DNA from: [Actinomadura] parvosata subsp. kistnae
GTDB lineage: Bacteria; Actinomycetota; Actinomycetes; Streptosporangiales; Streptosporangiaceae
Length of the DNA: 64,000 nucleotides
Direction: 5' to 3'
Assembly (NCBI RefSeq): GCF_900323885.1
Contig: NZ_OOHJ01000011.1
Coordinates: forward strand, 186,001-250,000
A model generated the notes under the pieces. It searched no databases. It worked only from the letters and a program-made list of their open reading frames with translations, and had not been told where the DNA came from. Made by a program: the position numbers and the translations under genes. This document shows positions 47,966 to 57,649 of the stretch, piece by piece (positions within the stretch are counted from its first letter, which is position 1; each line of letters begins with the position of its first letter).

Positions 47966-48808
47966 TCAGGCGGCGGCTCCCGCCAGCGCCTCCATGTCCT
48001 GGTCGGTGAGGCGGAGGGCGGCGGCGTCCATGTTCTCCTCCAGGTGGGCGAGGGAGCCGGTGCCGGGCGTGGGCAGCAGGACGGGTGAGCGGTGCAGCAG
48101 CCAGGCGAGCGCGACCTGGTTCGGCGTCGCGCCGTGCCGGGCGGCCACCTCGGCGAGCGGGGAGCCCTCGGCGGCGGTGAGCTTGCCGTTGCCCAGCGGG
48201 AACCAGGGCAGGAAGGCCAGGCCGCGCGCCTCGCACAGCTCCAGCACCGGCTCGGAGTCCCGGTCGAGCAGGTTGTAGCGGTTCTGCACGGAGGCGATCT
48301 CGGTGATCGTCATGGCCTCGGCCAGCTCCTCCGGCGTGACGGTGTCGAGGCCGATGTGCCGGATCTTGCCCTCCGTACGCAGCTCGGCGAGGGTGCCGAG
48401 CTGGTCGGCGAGCGGCACCTCGGGGTCGATGCGGTGCAGCTGGTACAGGTCCACGGTCTCGACGCGCAGGCGGCGCAGGCTGGCCTCGCACCTGGCGCGC
48501 AGCGACGCGGGCCGCCCGTCGATGTGCCACACGTTGGGGCCGGTCCTGATCACGCCGCCCTTGGTGGCGAGCACGAGCCCGTCCCCGTACGGGTGCAGCG
48601 CCCGCGCGACCAGCTCCTCGGCGAGGTCGGGGCCGTAGTTGTCGGCCGTGTCGATGAGGGTGGCGCCGCGTTCCACGGCGCGGCGCAGCACGGCGACGGC
48701 GTCCTCGGGCGGCAGCCGCTCGCCCCAGTAGCCGAAGCCGGTGAGCTGGCCGGTGCCGTACCCGAGGCGGTTGACGGTGAGCCGGCCCGCGATGGCGAAG
48801 GTCGTCAT
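47966..48808 (-). CDS. Aldo/keto reductase
   Basis: A 280-residue NADPH-dependent reductase of the aldo/keto reductase superfamily. The catalytic tetrad is visible: Asp and Tyr in LIDTADNYG, Lys in LATKGG, His in YQLHRID. NADPH contacts include LPWFPLGNGK and LLPTPGTGSLAHLEENM. ATG 48808 is the start. It lies at the left edge of the polyketide tailoring region, separated from the first DUF1772 gene by 52 bp on the same strand, and could be part of that cluster or a neighbour. Confidence 0.88.
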   Translation of the reverse strand: MTTFAIAGRLTVNRLGYGTGQLTGFGYWGERLPPEDAVAVLRRAVERGATLIDTADNYGPDLAEELVARALHPYGDGLVLATKGGVIRTGPNVWHIDGRPASLRARCEASLRRLRVETVDLYQLHRIDPEVPLADQLGTLAELRTEGKIRHIGLDTVTPEELAEAMTITEIASVQNRYNLLDRDSEPVLELCEARGLAFLPWFPLGNGKLTAAEGSPLAEVAARHGATPNQVALAWLLHRSPVLLPTPGTGSLAHLEENMDAAALRLTDQDMEALAGAAA

Positions 48809-48860
48809 GGACGACTCTTCTATCAGCGCCGCGGCCCGGCGGCTCGTGCGGGGCGGCCGT

Positions 48861-49322
48861 TCAGAGGGCCAGGCCGACGACGGCGCAGTTGATGAGCAGG
48901 GCCAGCGTGGACAGGGCGGTGCGGATGCGGTTCCAGGTGCCCCACCGCCGGCGCGGGTCCTGCTCGGCGAAGTCGTCGGGCAGGTTGTCCGGGTCGAGGT
49001 CCCGTACCCACCGGTTCACCGGCACGTTCTGGGTCAGCGAGATCGCGATCGTGCCCAGGCAGAGCGCGGCGGCCACCAGGTAGGACACGCGGGCGACGGG
49101 GCTCGCGGCGAGCAGGCCGAGCGCCAGGTCGCCCAGCGTGGTGATCAGCAGGCAGGCCGGCATGAACGGGTCGTAGCGGGTGGAGAAGAACGCGTGCGCG
49201 TGCACGTAGCGGTCAGGCGGCAGGCTGGCCAGCAGCGGCCAGCCGCCGAGCTGGGTGCCCAGCAGCACCCCCGCCGCCAGGCCGTTGGCCAGTAGGACGA
49301 GCGAGACGACGATCTCCAGCAC
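48861..49322 (-). CDS. DUF1772/anthrone oxygenase-like membrane protein
   Basis: A 153-residue small membrane protein with about four helices (VSLVLLANGLAAGVLLGTQL, LITTLGDLALGLLAASPVA, YLVAAALCLGTIAISLTQNV, LALLINCAVVGLAL). It has the DUF1772 hallmarks LPPDRYVHAHAFFSTRYDPF and NVPVNRWVRDLDPDNLPDDF. Some relatives (HypC-type) oxidise anthrones to anthraquinones in aromatic polyketide pathways without an obvious cofactor. GTG 49322 has GGAGGAG upstream. It starts the minus-strand run of cluster genes ending here, and is followed by another DUF1772 copy at 50178-50630. Confidence 0.82.
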   Translation of the reverse strand: MLEIVVSLVLLANGLAAGVLLGTQLGGWPLLASLPPDRYVHAHAFFSTRYDPFMPACLLITTLGDLALGLLAASPVARVSYLVAAALCLGTIAISLTQNVPVNRWVRDLDPDNLPDDFAEQDPRRRWGTWNRIRTALSTLALLINCAVVGLAL

Positions 49323-49359
49323 GGGCTCCTCCAGTCAGCCGGCCGCCTGTGGGTTCCGC

Positions 49360-50077
<718 letters not shown>

Positions 50078-50177
50078 ATTCTCCGTATCTCCATTCATCC
50101 GCGCCGGAGTCCGGCGGCTGGGACCGTCCCAGGTTCGTCCATCCGTCTGAAAGCACTCTCGAGGCGCGCTCGACACT

Positions 50178-50630
50178 TCACGCGAGCACCACGGCCAGAG
50201 CGTTCGCCGTCACCCCGAGCAGGGCGAGGGTGGTGCGCAGCAGGTGCCAGCGCCGCCACAGCGGCCGGGGGTCGCGCCAGTCGGGCGGCACCTCGGCCGG
50301 GTCGAGGGACTTGACCACCCGGTTGATCGGGACGTTGCAGAAGTGCGAGACCACCGAGACGCCGAGCAGCAGCACGGCGGCCGTGGCGAAGAGCAGGGCG
50401 GTGGCGGCGCTGGTCAGCAGGGCGAGCACGATGTCGATGACCGTCGAGGTGAGCACGATGATCGGCATCGTGGGGTCCCACCGCCGGCCGACGAGCTGGT
50501 GGGTGTAGACGTAGCGGTCGGCCGGCATGGCGATCAGCGCGGGCAGCACGCTCAGCGCCACCGCGAACAGCACCCCGGCCACCACGCCGCTGCCCACCAG
50601 CGCCGCCACGGACAGCAGCTCCGTGACCAT
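50178..50630 (-). CDS. DUF1772/anthrone oxygenase-like membrane protein, second copy
   Basis: A 150-residue four-helix membrane protein (VTELLSVAALVGSGVVAGVL, ALIAMPADRYVYTHQLVGRR, WDPTMPIIVLTSTVIDIVLA, NVPINRVVKSLDPAEVPPDW). Its motifs match the copy at 48861-49322 although sequence similarity is moderate. Its ATG at 50630 overlaps the stop of the upstream dehydrogenase (TGATG), so translation is coupled. Two such proteins in one cluster suggest two quinone-forming oxidations or a heteromeric complex. Confidence 0.82.
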   Translation of the reverse strand: MVTELLSVAALVGSGVVAGVLFAVALSVLPALIAMPADRYVYTHQLVGRRWDPTMPIIVLTSTVIDIVLALLTSAATALLFATAAVLLLGVSVVSHFCNVPINRVVKSLDPAEVPPDWRDPRPLWRRWHLLRTTLALLGVTANALAVVLA

Positions 50631-51535
50631 CACGGCCCGCCCGCCGGACCCGTCCCGGCGGCGTTACCCGTGCGCGGTTCGGCGACGACCGCCGCGTCGT
50701 CGTCGCCGCGCCCGGCCGCCAGCACGGCGGCGTACGCGTCGAGCGCGCGCAGCGTCACCGGCAGGTCGGCCCCGTGCGCCACCCCTTCCTGACTGGCCAG
50801 GGCGAGGTCCTTGTGCATGAGCGCGGCCCGGAAGGCGGCCGGCCGGTAGGTGCGCCCGCGCATGAACTGCGCGCGGAAGGACAGCACCGGCGAGCGCCAC
50901 CCGCTGCCGTCGAAGACGCCCAGCAGCACCTCGCGGTCGATGCCCATGGCCTCGACGAACCGCACCGCCTCGGCCAGCCCGAGGATCTGCACGCCCAGCA
51001 TCAGGTTGAACGCGAGCTTCAGCGCGCTGGCGTTCCCCGTCGGCCCGAGGTGGCGGACCTCCTGGCCGATGGCGTCGAGCACGTCGCGCACCTCCTCGAC
51101 CGCCGCCTCCTCGCCGGCGGCGAAGACGCGCAGGGCACCGGTCGCGGCCATGGCCGGGTTGCCCAGCACGCACGCCTCCACGCGCCGCACCCCCGCCTCG
51201 GCCAGTCGCTTGGCGGCGTGCACGGCGAACGTCGGCGTGACGGTCGAGGTGTCGACGACGATCGTGCCCGGCCGCAGCCGCCCGTCGAGCTCGCCGAACA
51301 GCACCTGCTCCACGGCGGCCTCGTCGGCCAGGCTGAGCACCACCACCTCGGCGCCGGCCACCGCCTGCGCGGCCGAGTCGGCGACCGTGGCGCCGGCCTT
51401 GCCCACCGGCACGGCCTTCTCCGGCGTGCGGTTGTGCACGGTGACGGCGGCGCCGGCGTCGAGCAGGGCGCACGCCATCCCGGTGCCCATGCCGCCCAGC
51501 CCGAGCACGGCGATCGACTTCGGCTCCACGGTCAC
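50630..51535 (-). CDS. NAD(P)-dependent dehydrogenase/imine reductase-like (6-PGDH superfamily)
   Basis: A 301-residue protein of the beta-hydroxyacid dehydrogenase/imine-reductase group. The N-terminal Rossmann motif is IAVLGLGGMGTGMACAL, HNRTPEK supports NADP(H) binding, and the catalytic Lys lies in GNASALKLAFNLMLGVQILG. The C-terminal all-helical domain includes RAALMHKDLALASQEGVAHG. The GTG start at 51535 overlaps the stop of the SchA/CurD gene (GTGA). It probably performs a reduction on the polyketide or on a nitrogen-containing intermediate; the substrate is not known. Confidence 0.85.
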   Translation of the reverse strand: MTVEPKSIAVLGLGGMGTGMACALLDAGAAVTVHNRTPEKAVPVGKAGATVADSAAQAVAGAEVVVLSLADEAAVEQVLFGELDGRLRPGTIVVDTSTVTPTFAVHAAKRLAEAGVRRVEACVLGNPAMAATGALRVFAAGEEAAVEEVRDVLDAIGQEVRHLGPTGNASALKLAFNLMLGVQILGLAEAVRFVEAMGIDREVLLGVFDGSGWRSPVLSFRAQFMRGRTYRPAAFRAALMHKDLALASQEGVAHGADLPVTLRALDAYAAVLAAGRGDDDAAVVAEPRTGNAAGTGPAGGP

Positions 51536-51912
51536 CTTCCCGCGGGGTGGGTCTGCACGGACAGCTGGGAGATGCAGCGCATGGTGGCGTCGCGGAAGTA
51601 GCGGCCGAACCCGGCCTCGTCGCTGGTGTCGCGCTGCTCCTGGAGGTAGGGGGCGAGCTGGTCCTCGATGAGGTGCACGCCGCGCTGCTTGGCCATGTGC
51701 CGGGCGATGGCGGCGAACTCGCCCTCGTAGTGGATGACGCGCACCATGATGTCGTCCTTGATGAAGACGGCCGTGCCGAGCAGCCGGCCGGCTGCCGCGC
51801 CGTCGTCGCCGGCGAAGTCGGGGGTGTCCACGCGCTGGAAGCCGGCGAAGATGTCGGCGATCTCGTCCTCGTGGCCGGGCTTGACCCGGTAGGTGATGGC
51901 CGCGTACGGCAT
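51532..51912 (-). CDS. SchA/CurD-family polyketide cyclase-like protein
   Basis: A 126-residue protein with the hallmark start PYAAITYRVKPGHEDEIADI and central AAGRLLGTAVFIKDDIMVRV of the SchA/CurD domain, found in spore-pigment and pentangular polyketide clusters. The C-terminus FGRYFRDATMRCISQLSVQT is also family-typical. ATG 51912 has GGGAGGA upstream. A second paralogue lies at 54728-55126. It overlaps the next gene by four bases. The family is thought to help cyclisation or act as a monooxygenase-like factor, with no settled mechanism. Confidence 0.88.
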   Translation of the reverse strand: MPYAAITYRVKPGHEDEIADIFAGFQRVDTPDFAGDDGAAAGRLLGTAVFIKDDIMVRVIHYEGEFAAIARHMAKQRGVHLIEDQLAPYLQEQRDTSDEAGFGRYFRDATMRCISQLSVQTHPAGR

Positions 51913-51930
51913 GGCAGTCCTCCCTCTTGG

Positions 51931-52788
51931 CTACCCGAAGGCCACTTTGGCGATCAGGTCGAGCTGGTCGGCGTCAGGCGTGCAGGGGATCAGCATGAGC
52001 TCGTCGCATCCGGCGGCGGCGTAGCCGTCGATGGTCTCGCGCAGCCGGGTGTCGTCGGCGATCACGCTGTCGGCCAGGAAGCGGGCCTTCTGGCCGGTGT
52101 AGGCGTAGTAGTCGAGCAGGTAGCGGGCGCCGTCGCGCTTGCGCTCCGCGCCGGGGGCGACGTAGGCGAGGGCGCCCAGCCGGGGGGTGTCGGTGCGGCC
52201 GGCGTCCGTCCACGCCTGGCGCACGGACGCGGCCACGTCGGCGTACCGGTGCAGCGGGGTGCTGCCGGAGATCCAGCCGATGCCGTACGCGGCCGCTCTG
52301 GCCAGTGCGGCGTCGGAGTTGCCGCCGACCCACAGCGGGATGCCGCCGCGGGCGGGGCGGGGGCCGATGCCGGGGACGGCGCCCTCGCCGGCCCAGACGC
52401 GCCGCATCTCGCCGAGCAGCGCGTCGAGCCGCCGGCCGCGCCCGCGGTACGGCACGCCGGTGGCGGTGAAGTCGTCCTCGCGCCCGCCGGCGGCGACGCC
52501 CACGACGAGGCGCCCGCCGGACAGGCGGTCCACGCTGGCCAGCTGCTTGGCCAGCAGCGCGGCGCTGGGGTGGTAGCCGGCCAGCAGGATCGTGGGGGCC
52601 AGCGTGATGCGCTCGGTCACGGCGGCCGCCGCCGCGAGCGCCACCACGGTGTCGTAGCTGTCGTAGACCAGCCGGTCGAGCACGGCCAGCGTGCTGAAGC
52701 CGAGCCGGTCGGCCCGGCGGGCGAACTCGGCGAGCTCCCGCCCGTCCGCGCCGGGCACGGTGCTCGGCAGTCCGACTCCGATGTCCAT
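51931..52788 (-). CDS. LLM-class F420/flavin-dependent oxidoreductase
   Basis: A 285-residue luciferase-like oxidoreductase: MDIGVGLPSTVPGADGRELA, LGFSTLAVLDRLVYDSYDTV, ITLAPTILLAGYHPSAALLA, ASVDRLSGGRLVVGVAAGGR and GPRPARGGIPLWVGGNSDAA. It has the compact size of F420-dependent enzymes. It lies between the SDR and SchA/CurD genes with 4- and 18-bp gaps, clearly within the polyketide operon. It may reduce or oxidise an aromatic intermediate. Confidence 0.87.
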   Translation of the reverse strand: MDIGVGLPSTVPGADGRELAEFARRADRLGFSTLAVLDRLVYDSYDTVVALAAAAAVTERITLAPTILLAGYHPSAALLAKQLASVDRLSGGRLVVGVAAGGREDDFTATGVPYRGRGRRLDALLGEMRRVWAGEGAVPGIGPRPARGGIPLWVGGNSDAALARAAAYGIGWISGSTPLHRYADVAASVRQAWTDAGRTDTPRLGALAYVAPGAERKRDGARYLLDYYAYTGQKARFLADSVIADDTRLRETIDGYAAAGCDELMLIPCTPDADQLDLIAKVAFG

Positions 52789-52792
52789 AGGC

Positions 52793-53530
52793 TCAGATCC
52801 CGCCGTCGACGTTCAGCGTCACGCCGCTGATGTACTGGGAGGTGTCGCCGGCCAGGAACAGCACGGCGCCGGCCACGTCGTTGGGCCGGCAGAGCCGCCC
52901 GAGCGCGGTGATCGCGACGATGCGCTCGACCGCCTGCGGCGGCAGCCCCGCACCCGGCTCGGTCTCGGTGAGGCCGGGCGCGACGAGGTTGACCCTGATG
53001 CCGCGCGGCCCCAGCTCCTTGCACAGCCCCCGGGTGAACCCGACGAGCGCCGCCTTGGAGGCGGAGTAGTGCACGGCGTTGGGCCGCCCGCGCAGCGCCG
53101 CCGACGCGCCGATGTTGACGACCGAGGCGCCGTCGGCCAGGACGCCCAGCATCGCCTGCGTGACCAGGTAGGCGGAGGTCACGTTGTAGTCGAGCAGCCG
53201 CTGCCACTCCTCGCCCGAGATCGTGGCGAAAGGCGCGGAGCCGTCCACGCCGACGTTGTTGACCAGGACGTCGAGCCCGCCGAGCTCCTCCTCCACGGTG
53301 CCGGCCAGGCGGCGGTTGTCCGCGGAGTCGGTCACGTCGGCCCGCACCACCCGGTTGCGGTCGCCGAGCTCCTTCAGCTCCCTGGCCAGGCTGTCGGAGT
53401 CCTCGCCCTCCGTGTGATGACAGGCCAGGACGTGTGCGCCGGCCTGCGCGAAGGCGAGGACCGTGGCCCGGCCGATGCCTCTGGTCCCACCGGTCACCAG
53501 CACGCGCTTGCCGCGTAGCCCTTGATCCAC
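52793..53530 (-). CDS. Short-chain dehydrogenase/reductase (ketoreductase-like)
   Basis: A 245-residue SDR similar to FabG and polyketide ketoreductases. TGGTRGIGRAT binds NADPH, VLVNNVGVDG is the NNAG-type motif, and the catalytic Ser/Tyr/Lys lie in VVNIGAS and HYSASKAAL. The C-terminus ISGVTLNVDGGI is standard. GTG 53530 is used (AGAGGAA upstream); the longer frame to 53584 covers the intergenic region. It begins the minus-strand operon, divergent from the O-methyltransferase at 53750. Confidence 0.88.
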   Translation of the reverse strand: MDQGLRGKRVLVTGGTRGIGRATVLAFAQAGAHVLACHHTEGEDSDSLARELKELGDRNRVVRADVTDSADNRRLAGTVEEELGGLDVLVNNVGVDGSAPFATISGEEWQRLLDYNVTSAYLVTQAMLGVLADGASVVNIGASAALRGRPNAVHYSASKAALVGFTRGLCKELGPRGIRVNLVAPGLTETEPGAGLPPQAVERIVAITALGRLCRPNDVAGAVLFLAGDTSQYISGVTLNVDGGI

Positions 53531-53749
53531 CAGACCGTTCCTCTCCGTGCGACGTGCGGCTCTGCTGAGCCGGCCAGGGCCCATCGTGGGGGCGGCGGCT
53601 GGTCCGTCCCTCGAATCGCGGTCGAGAGCGCCGGCCGGCTCCGGCTGGCTCCAACCGGCTTCGAGCAGGTCTCCACCCCGCGATGGGAGCGTCGCCAGCG
53701 ACCCGGCACCACCGTCGGCATCGCACGGGTGCGAGAAAGGAAGTCACGT

Positions 53750-54751
53750 ATGACGGGCTTGGACGTCACCACCCCCGCCGGACTCATCCGGCTGTGCAAC
53801 GCCTTCTGCGAGTCGAAGGCGCTGCTCACCGCGGTGGAACTCGACCTGTTCACCGAGCTGCACGACAACCCGGCCACCGAGGAGGAGATCCGGGTGCGGC
53901 TCGGGCTGCACGGCCGCGGGCTGCGCGATTTCCTGCTCCTGCTGACCGCGCTCGGCCTGCTGGAGCGGCAGGGCAAGCGTTACCGCAACGCCGCGGGCGC
54001 CGACCAGTACCTGGTGCGGGAGCAGCCGACCTACATCGGCGGATTCATGCGCAGGGCCAACGACAACCTCTATCCGGCCTACGGCAAGCTGTCGGAGGCG
54101 CTGCGCACCGGCCTGCCGCAGGCGCAGGGCGACTTCGACGACGTGCTGCGCGACCCGAAGATCCTCGGCCGCTTCATCCACATGATGGATGCGCTGACCC
54201 AGGTGCTGGGCCCGCAGCTCATCGAGGCGTACGACTTCTCCGCGCACGGGACGCTGCTCGACGTCGGCGGCTGCCGGGGCAACCTGGCCGGCCAGATCGT
54301 CAAGGCGCACCCGGACCTGACCGGCACGGTGTTCGACCTGCCGCAGATGGAGCCGTTCTTCGACGAGCACATGGCGAGCCTCGGCCTCACCTCGAAGATG
54401 ACCTTCAACCCGGGCGACTTCTGGAACGACCCGCTGCCGCAGGCGGACGTCGTGGTCATGGGGCACGTGCTGCACGACTACGACTTCGACAAGCGCAGGT
54501 TCCTGGTGGAGAAGGCCGCCGCGGCGGTGCGCCCCGGCGGCGCGCTGCTCGTCTACGACCGGATGCTGGACGAGGGCCCGGCCCAGGTGGAGAACCTGGT
54601 GATCAGCCTGGACATGCTGCTGGTCAGCGAGGGCGGCTCGGAGTACCCGGTCGAGGAGCTGCGGCAGCACGCCGCGCTGGCCGGCTTCACCTCCCTGGAG
54701 GAGAAGCGGCTCGGGGACTTCGACACGCTACTGATCTGCCGCAGAGGCTGA
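53750..54751 (+). CDS. SAM-dependent O-methyltransferase (AdoMet_MTases_2 type)
   Basis: A 333-residue methyltransferase of the hydroxyindole/polyketide O-methyltransferase family. The N-terminal dimerisation winged helix is CESKALLTAVELDLFTELHD and LTALGLLERQGKRYRNAAGA; motif I is LLDVGGCRGNLAGQIVKAHP near residue 169; VVVMGHVLHDYDFDKRRFLV carries the catalytic His-like region. ATG 53750 follows AAAGGAA. Its 3' end overlaps the convergent SchA/CurD gene by 24 bp. It probably methylates a phenolic hydroxyl of the cluster product. Confidence 0.88.
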   Translation: MTGLDVTTPAGLIRLCNAFCESKALLTAVELDLFTELHDNPATEEEIRVRLGLHGRGLRDFLLLLTALGLLERQGKRYRNAAGADQYLVREQPTYIGGFMRRANDNLYPAYGKLSEALRTGLPQAQGDFDDVLRDPKILGRFIHMMDALTQVLGPQLIEAYDFSAHGTLLDVGGCRGNLAGQIVKAHPDLTGTVFDLPQMEPFFDEHMASLGLTSKMTFNPGDFWNDPLPQADVVVMGHVLHDYDFDKRRFLVEKAAAAVRPGGALLVYDRMLDEGPAQVENLVISLDMLLVSEGGSEYPVEELRQHAALAGFTSLEEKRLGDFDTLLICRRG

Positions 54752-55126
54752 GGGCTGCGGATGCCGGGGCACCGCGAACTGCGTGATGCAGCGCAGCTCG
54801 CTGGCGCGGAAGGTGCGCATGAACCCCTCGACCGTGCCCGTGTCGCGCGGGTTGTTCAGGTAGGGGGCGAGCTTGCGCTCCACCTCGGCCACGCCGGGCT
54901 GGGCGGCCATGAAGCGGATCACCGCGTCGAGGTCGCCCTCGTACTCGATGAAGCGCACGAGCGTGCTGTCGCGGATGAACACCGCCGTGGCCAGGATGCG
55001 GCCCGCCTGCTCGCCGTCGGCGCCGGGGACGACGTTCCCCGACGGCCGCCGGAAGTTGCTGAAGACCTGCGCGACCTCGTCCTCGCATCCGCCCTTGATG
55101 TCATAAGTGATCGCCGTGTACGGCAT
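54728..55126 (-). CDS. SchA/CurD-family polyketide cyclase-like protein, second copy
   Basis: A 132-residue paralogue of the protein at 51532-51912. It starts PYTAITYDIKGGCEDEVAQV, with AGRILATAVFIRDSTLVRFI and EGFMRTFRASELRCITQFAV, matching its homologue segment by segment. ATG 55126 has AGGAG five bases before. It is divergent from the O-methyltransferase at 55357 and convergent with the one at 53750. A pair of SchA/CurD proteins in one cluster is seen in some pentangular-type pathways, which supports an extended polycyclic product. Confidence 0.87.
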   Translation of the reverse strand: MPYTAITYDIKGGCEDEVAQVFSNFRRPSGNVVPGADGEQAGRILATAVFIRDSTLVRFIEYEGDLDAVIRFMAAQPGVAEVERKLAPYLNNPRDTGTVEGFMRTFRASELRCITQFAVPRHPQPSASAADQ

Positions 55127-55225
55127 GGCAACTCCTCGTGATCGGCAACGTCGCCCCAGCATGCGCAGCGGGCCTCGAAGCGCCCTCGCGAACCACTCAG
55201 CGCGCGCCGTCCGGCGCCGACCCGC

Positions 55226-55245
55226 GGAGCGGACAGATCCGCTCC
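55226..55245. promoter_or_regulatory. 20-bp hyphenated palindrome in the divergent region of the polyketide cluster
   Basis: GGAGCGGA-CAGA-TCCGCTCC (8-bp perfect arms, 4-bp spacer) lies about midway between the divergent SchA/CurD and O-methyltransferase genes (starts at 55126 and 55357). It is a good candidate operator for a pathway regulator; no regulator gene of the cluster is in the window. Confidence 0.55.
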
Positions 55246-55356
55246 ATGACGACTTGCTCCGCCCTTGAGCCGCCAGTGGGAGCTTGCCAGACACGGCAGG
55301 ACCCCGGCCCAGCTCAGGGCGGCCGAAGCACACCTGTCCCTCAAGGAGGATTCGGG

Positions 55357-56421
55357 ATGACCACGACCTCGACCGACCGTGTCCCGGACCAGGGTCCGCT
55401 CGACGACGGCGGTGTCCAGCAGGAGATGCTGCTGATGCTGGCCGGCAAGTGGGTGGCGGGCACGTTGAACGTGCTGGCCCGCGTCGGCGTCGCCGACCTG
55501 CTCGCCGACGGCCCGCGCAGCATCGACCAGCTGGCCGCGGCGACGAACACGCACGCGCCGACCCTGCACCGGTTCATGCGCGCCGCCGCGTCCGTCGGCG
55601 TCTTCGCCGAGCGCGAGGACAAGACGTTCGAGCTGACGCCGAAGGCGCAGTACCTGCGCAGCGACGTGCCCGGCTCGCTGCGTTACCTGGCCTACTTCTA
55701 CGGTGAGACCACCGTGTGGAACTGCTGGGGCTACGCCATCGACACGCTGCGCACGGGCGAGCCGAACGGCAAGAAGCTGCGGGACGGCAAGAACTTCTTC
55801 GAGTACCTGGAGCAGGAGGCGCCGGAGTTCGCGGCGGCCTTCCACAAGGCGATGTCGGAGCTGAACGAGAGCCGCGCACCGAAGATCGCCGACTCCTTCG
55901 ACTTCGGCCGGTTCGGCACGATCGCCGACATCGGCGGCGGGCAGGGCCGCTTCCTGTCGGCGATCCTGCGGCGCTACCCCGAATCGCGCGGCATCCTGTT
56001 CGACATCGAGACGGCCATCGCCTCGGCGCCGCCGGTCCTGGCCGCGCAGGGGGTGGCCGACCGGGTGCGGCTGGTCAGCGGCAGCTTCTTCGACGAGGTG
56101 CCGTCCGGCGCGAACGCGTACACGCTGAAGGCCGTCATGCACGACTGGGCGGACGCGGAGTGCCGCAAGGTGCTCGGCCGGATCAGGCAGGCGATCGGCG
56201 ACGACGCCGACGCGCGCGTCCTGATCGTGGACGGGGTGGTGCCCGAGGGCAACGACCCGCACTACATCAAGCTGATGGACATCTCGATGGCGGTGACCAA
56301 CGGCGGCCGCGAGCGGACCGTCGCCGACTGGACGAACCTCGTGCAGGAGGCCGGTTTCGAGGTCGTGGAGATCCACCCGACCCTGCCGCCGCACAGCATC
56401 GTCGAGGCCCGGCCGGTCTAG
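55357..56421 (+). CDS. SAM-dependent O-methyltransferase (AdoMet_MTases_2 type), second copy
   Basis: A 354-residue O-methyltransferase of the DnrK/TcmN-like family. The N-terminal winged helix has MLLMLAGKWVAGTLNVLARV and LHRFMRAAASVGVF; motif I is TIADIGGGQGRFLSAILRRY near residue 190; KAVMHDWADAECRKVLGRIR is the catalytic region and DGVVPEGNDPHYIKLMDISM follows. ATG 55357 follows AAGGAGG. It heads a plus-strand run with P450 and ferredoxin genes. It probably methylates another phenol of the product. Confidence 0.9.
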   Translation: MTTTSTDRVPDQGPLDDGGVQQEMLLMLAGKWVAGTLNVLARVGVADLLADGPRSIDQLAAATNTHAPTLHRFMRAAASVGVFAEREDKTFELTPKAQYLRSDVPGSLRYLAYFYGETTVWNCWGYAIDTLRTGEPNGKKLRDGKNFFEYLEQEAPEFAAAFHKAMSELNESRAPKIADSFDFGRFGTIADIGGGQGRFLSAILRRYPESRGILFDIETAIASAPPVLAAQGVADRVRLVSGSFFDEVPSGANAYTLKAVMHDWADAECRKVLGRIRQAIGDDADARVLIVDGVVPEGNDPHYIKLMDISMAVTNGGRERTVADWTNLVQEAGFEVVEIHPTLPPHSIVEARPV

Positions 56422-56450
56422 TGGGCCCGTCTAGCCAGAAGGCGAGGAAG

Positions 56451-57647
56451 ATGAGCAGCGAACAGCCCATCCCGTACCCGTTCCCGCGCCCGTCGGCCCT
56501 CGACGTGCCGGCGGAGCTGCGGGACCTGCGCGAGCGCCCGGTGGTGCCCGTGGTGCTGCCGAGCGGCGACCGGGCGGTGCTGGTGACGCGGTACGAGGAC
56601 GTGCGGTCCGTGCTGACGGACCCGCGCGTCAGCCGCAACCTGAACCGCCCGGACGCGGCCCGCATGACCTCCAACAACAAGATGTTCCAGGACGAGCGGA
56701 TGGACCCGGACCCGCCGGAGCACACCCGGGTGCGCCGGCTGGTGATGAAGGCGTTCACGGCCACGATGGTCGAGAACCTGCGCCCCAAGGTGCAGGAGAT
56801 CGTGGACGAGCTGGTGACGAAGATGGAGCACGGGCCGTGCCCGGCCGACATCTCGGAGTCGCTGGCGTTCCCGCTGTCCATCCGGGTCATCTGCGACCTG
56901 CTGGGCGTGCCGGCGGAGGACCAGGACCGCTTCCGCGGCTGGACGGACCGGTTCCTGTCGACCGGCAAGTACTCCGGGCCGGAGATCGGCGCGGCCATGA
57001 AGGAGATCGGCGCCTACATGGGCCGGCTCATCGAGACCCGGCGGGCCGATCCCCGTGACGACCTGATCAGCGCGCTGACGCAGGTCCACGAGGACGACGA
57101 CACCCGGCTGAGCGAGTACGAGCTGCACTGGTGGTGCCGGCTGCTGCTGCTGGTCGGCTACGAGACGACGGCCAGCCAGATCGGTTACCTGGTGGCGAAG
57201 GTGCTGGCCCATCCGGACCAGCTCGCCAAGCTGCGGGCGGACCTGTCGCTGGTGCCGGCCGCCGTCGAGGAGGTGCTGCGCTGGAAGCTGCTCAACGGCT
57301 CGCTGTCGATGCTGCGTTACGTCACCGAGGACATCGAGGTCGGCGGGGTGACGGTGCCGAAGGGGACGAGCATCATCCCGGCGGTCGAGTCGGCGAACTG
57401 GGACGAGAGCGTGTTCTCCTGCCCGCACGAGTTCGACGTCGACCGGGCCTACAACTACCACCTGACATTCAGCGTGGGGCCGCACTTCTGCATCGGCGCC
57501 TCGCTGGCCCGCCTGGAGCTGCAGATCGTCCTGGACACCCTGCTGCGCAGGTTCCCGGACCTGCGGCTGGCCGTTCCCCCGGCCGAGCTGGGCCGCAGCG
57601 AGGGCACGCTGATCGGGGGGCTGCTCGAGATCCCGGTGGAGTGGTGA
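56451..57647 (+). CDS. Cytochrome P450
   Basis: A 398-residue bacterial class I P450. The I-helix is LLLLVGYETTASQIGYLVAK near residue 237; the ExxR pair lies in EEVLRWK; the haem ligand is Cys347 in LTFSVGPHFCIGASLARLEL. The first ~25 residues PYPFPRPSALDVPAELRDLR are typical of actinomycete antibiotic P450s. ATG 56451 follows GAGGAAG, 30 bp after the methyltransferase stop. Its redox partner is the ferredoxin encoded immediately downstream. It probably hydroxylates or couples an aromatic polyketide. Confidence 0.92.
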   Translation: MSSEQPIPYPFPRPSALDVPAELRDLRERPVVPVVLPSGDRAVLVTRYEDVRSVLTDPRVSRNLNRPDAARMTSNNKMFQDERMDPDPPEHTRVRRLVMKAFTATMVENLRPKVQEIVDELVTKMEHGPCPADISESLAFPLSIRVICDLLGVPAEDQDRFRGWTDRFLSTGKYSGPEIGAAMKEIGAYMGRLIETRRADPRDDLISALTQVHEDDDTRLSEYELHWWCRLLLLVGYETTASQIGYLVAKVLAHPDQLAKLRADLSLVPAAVEEVLRWKLLNGSLSMLRYVTEDIEVGGVTVPKGTSIIPAVESANWDESVFSCPHEFDVDRAYNYHLTFSVGPHFCIGASLARLELQIVLDTLLRRFPDLRLAVPPAELGRSEGTLIGGLLEIPVEW

Positions 57648-57649
57648 GC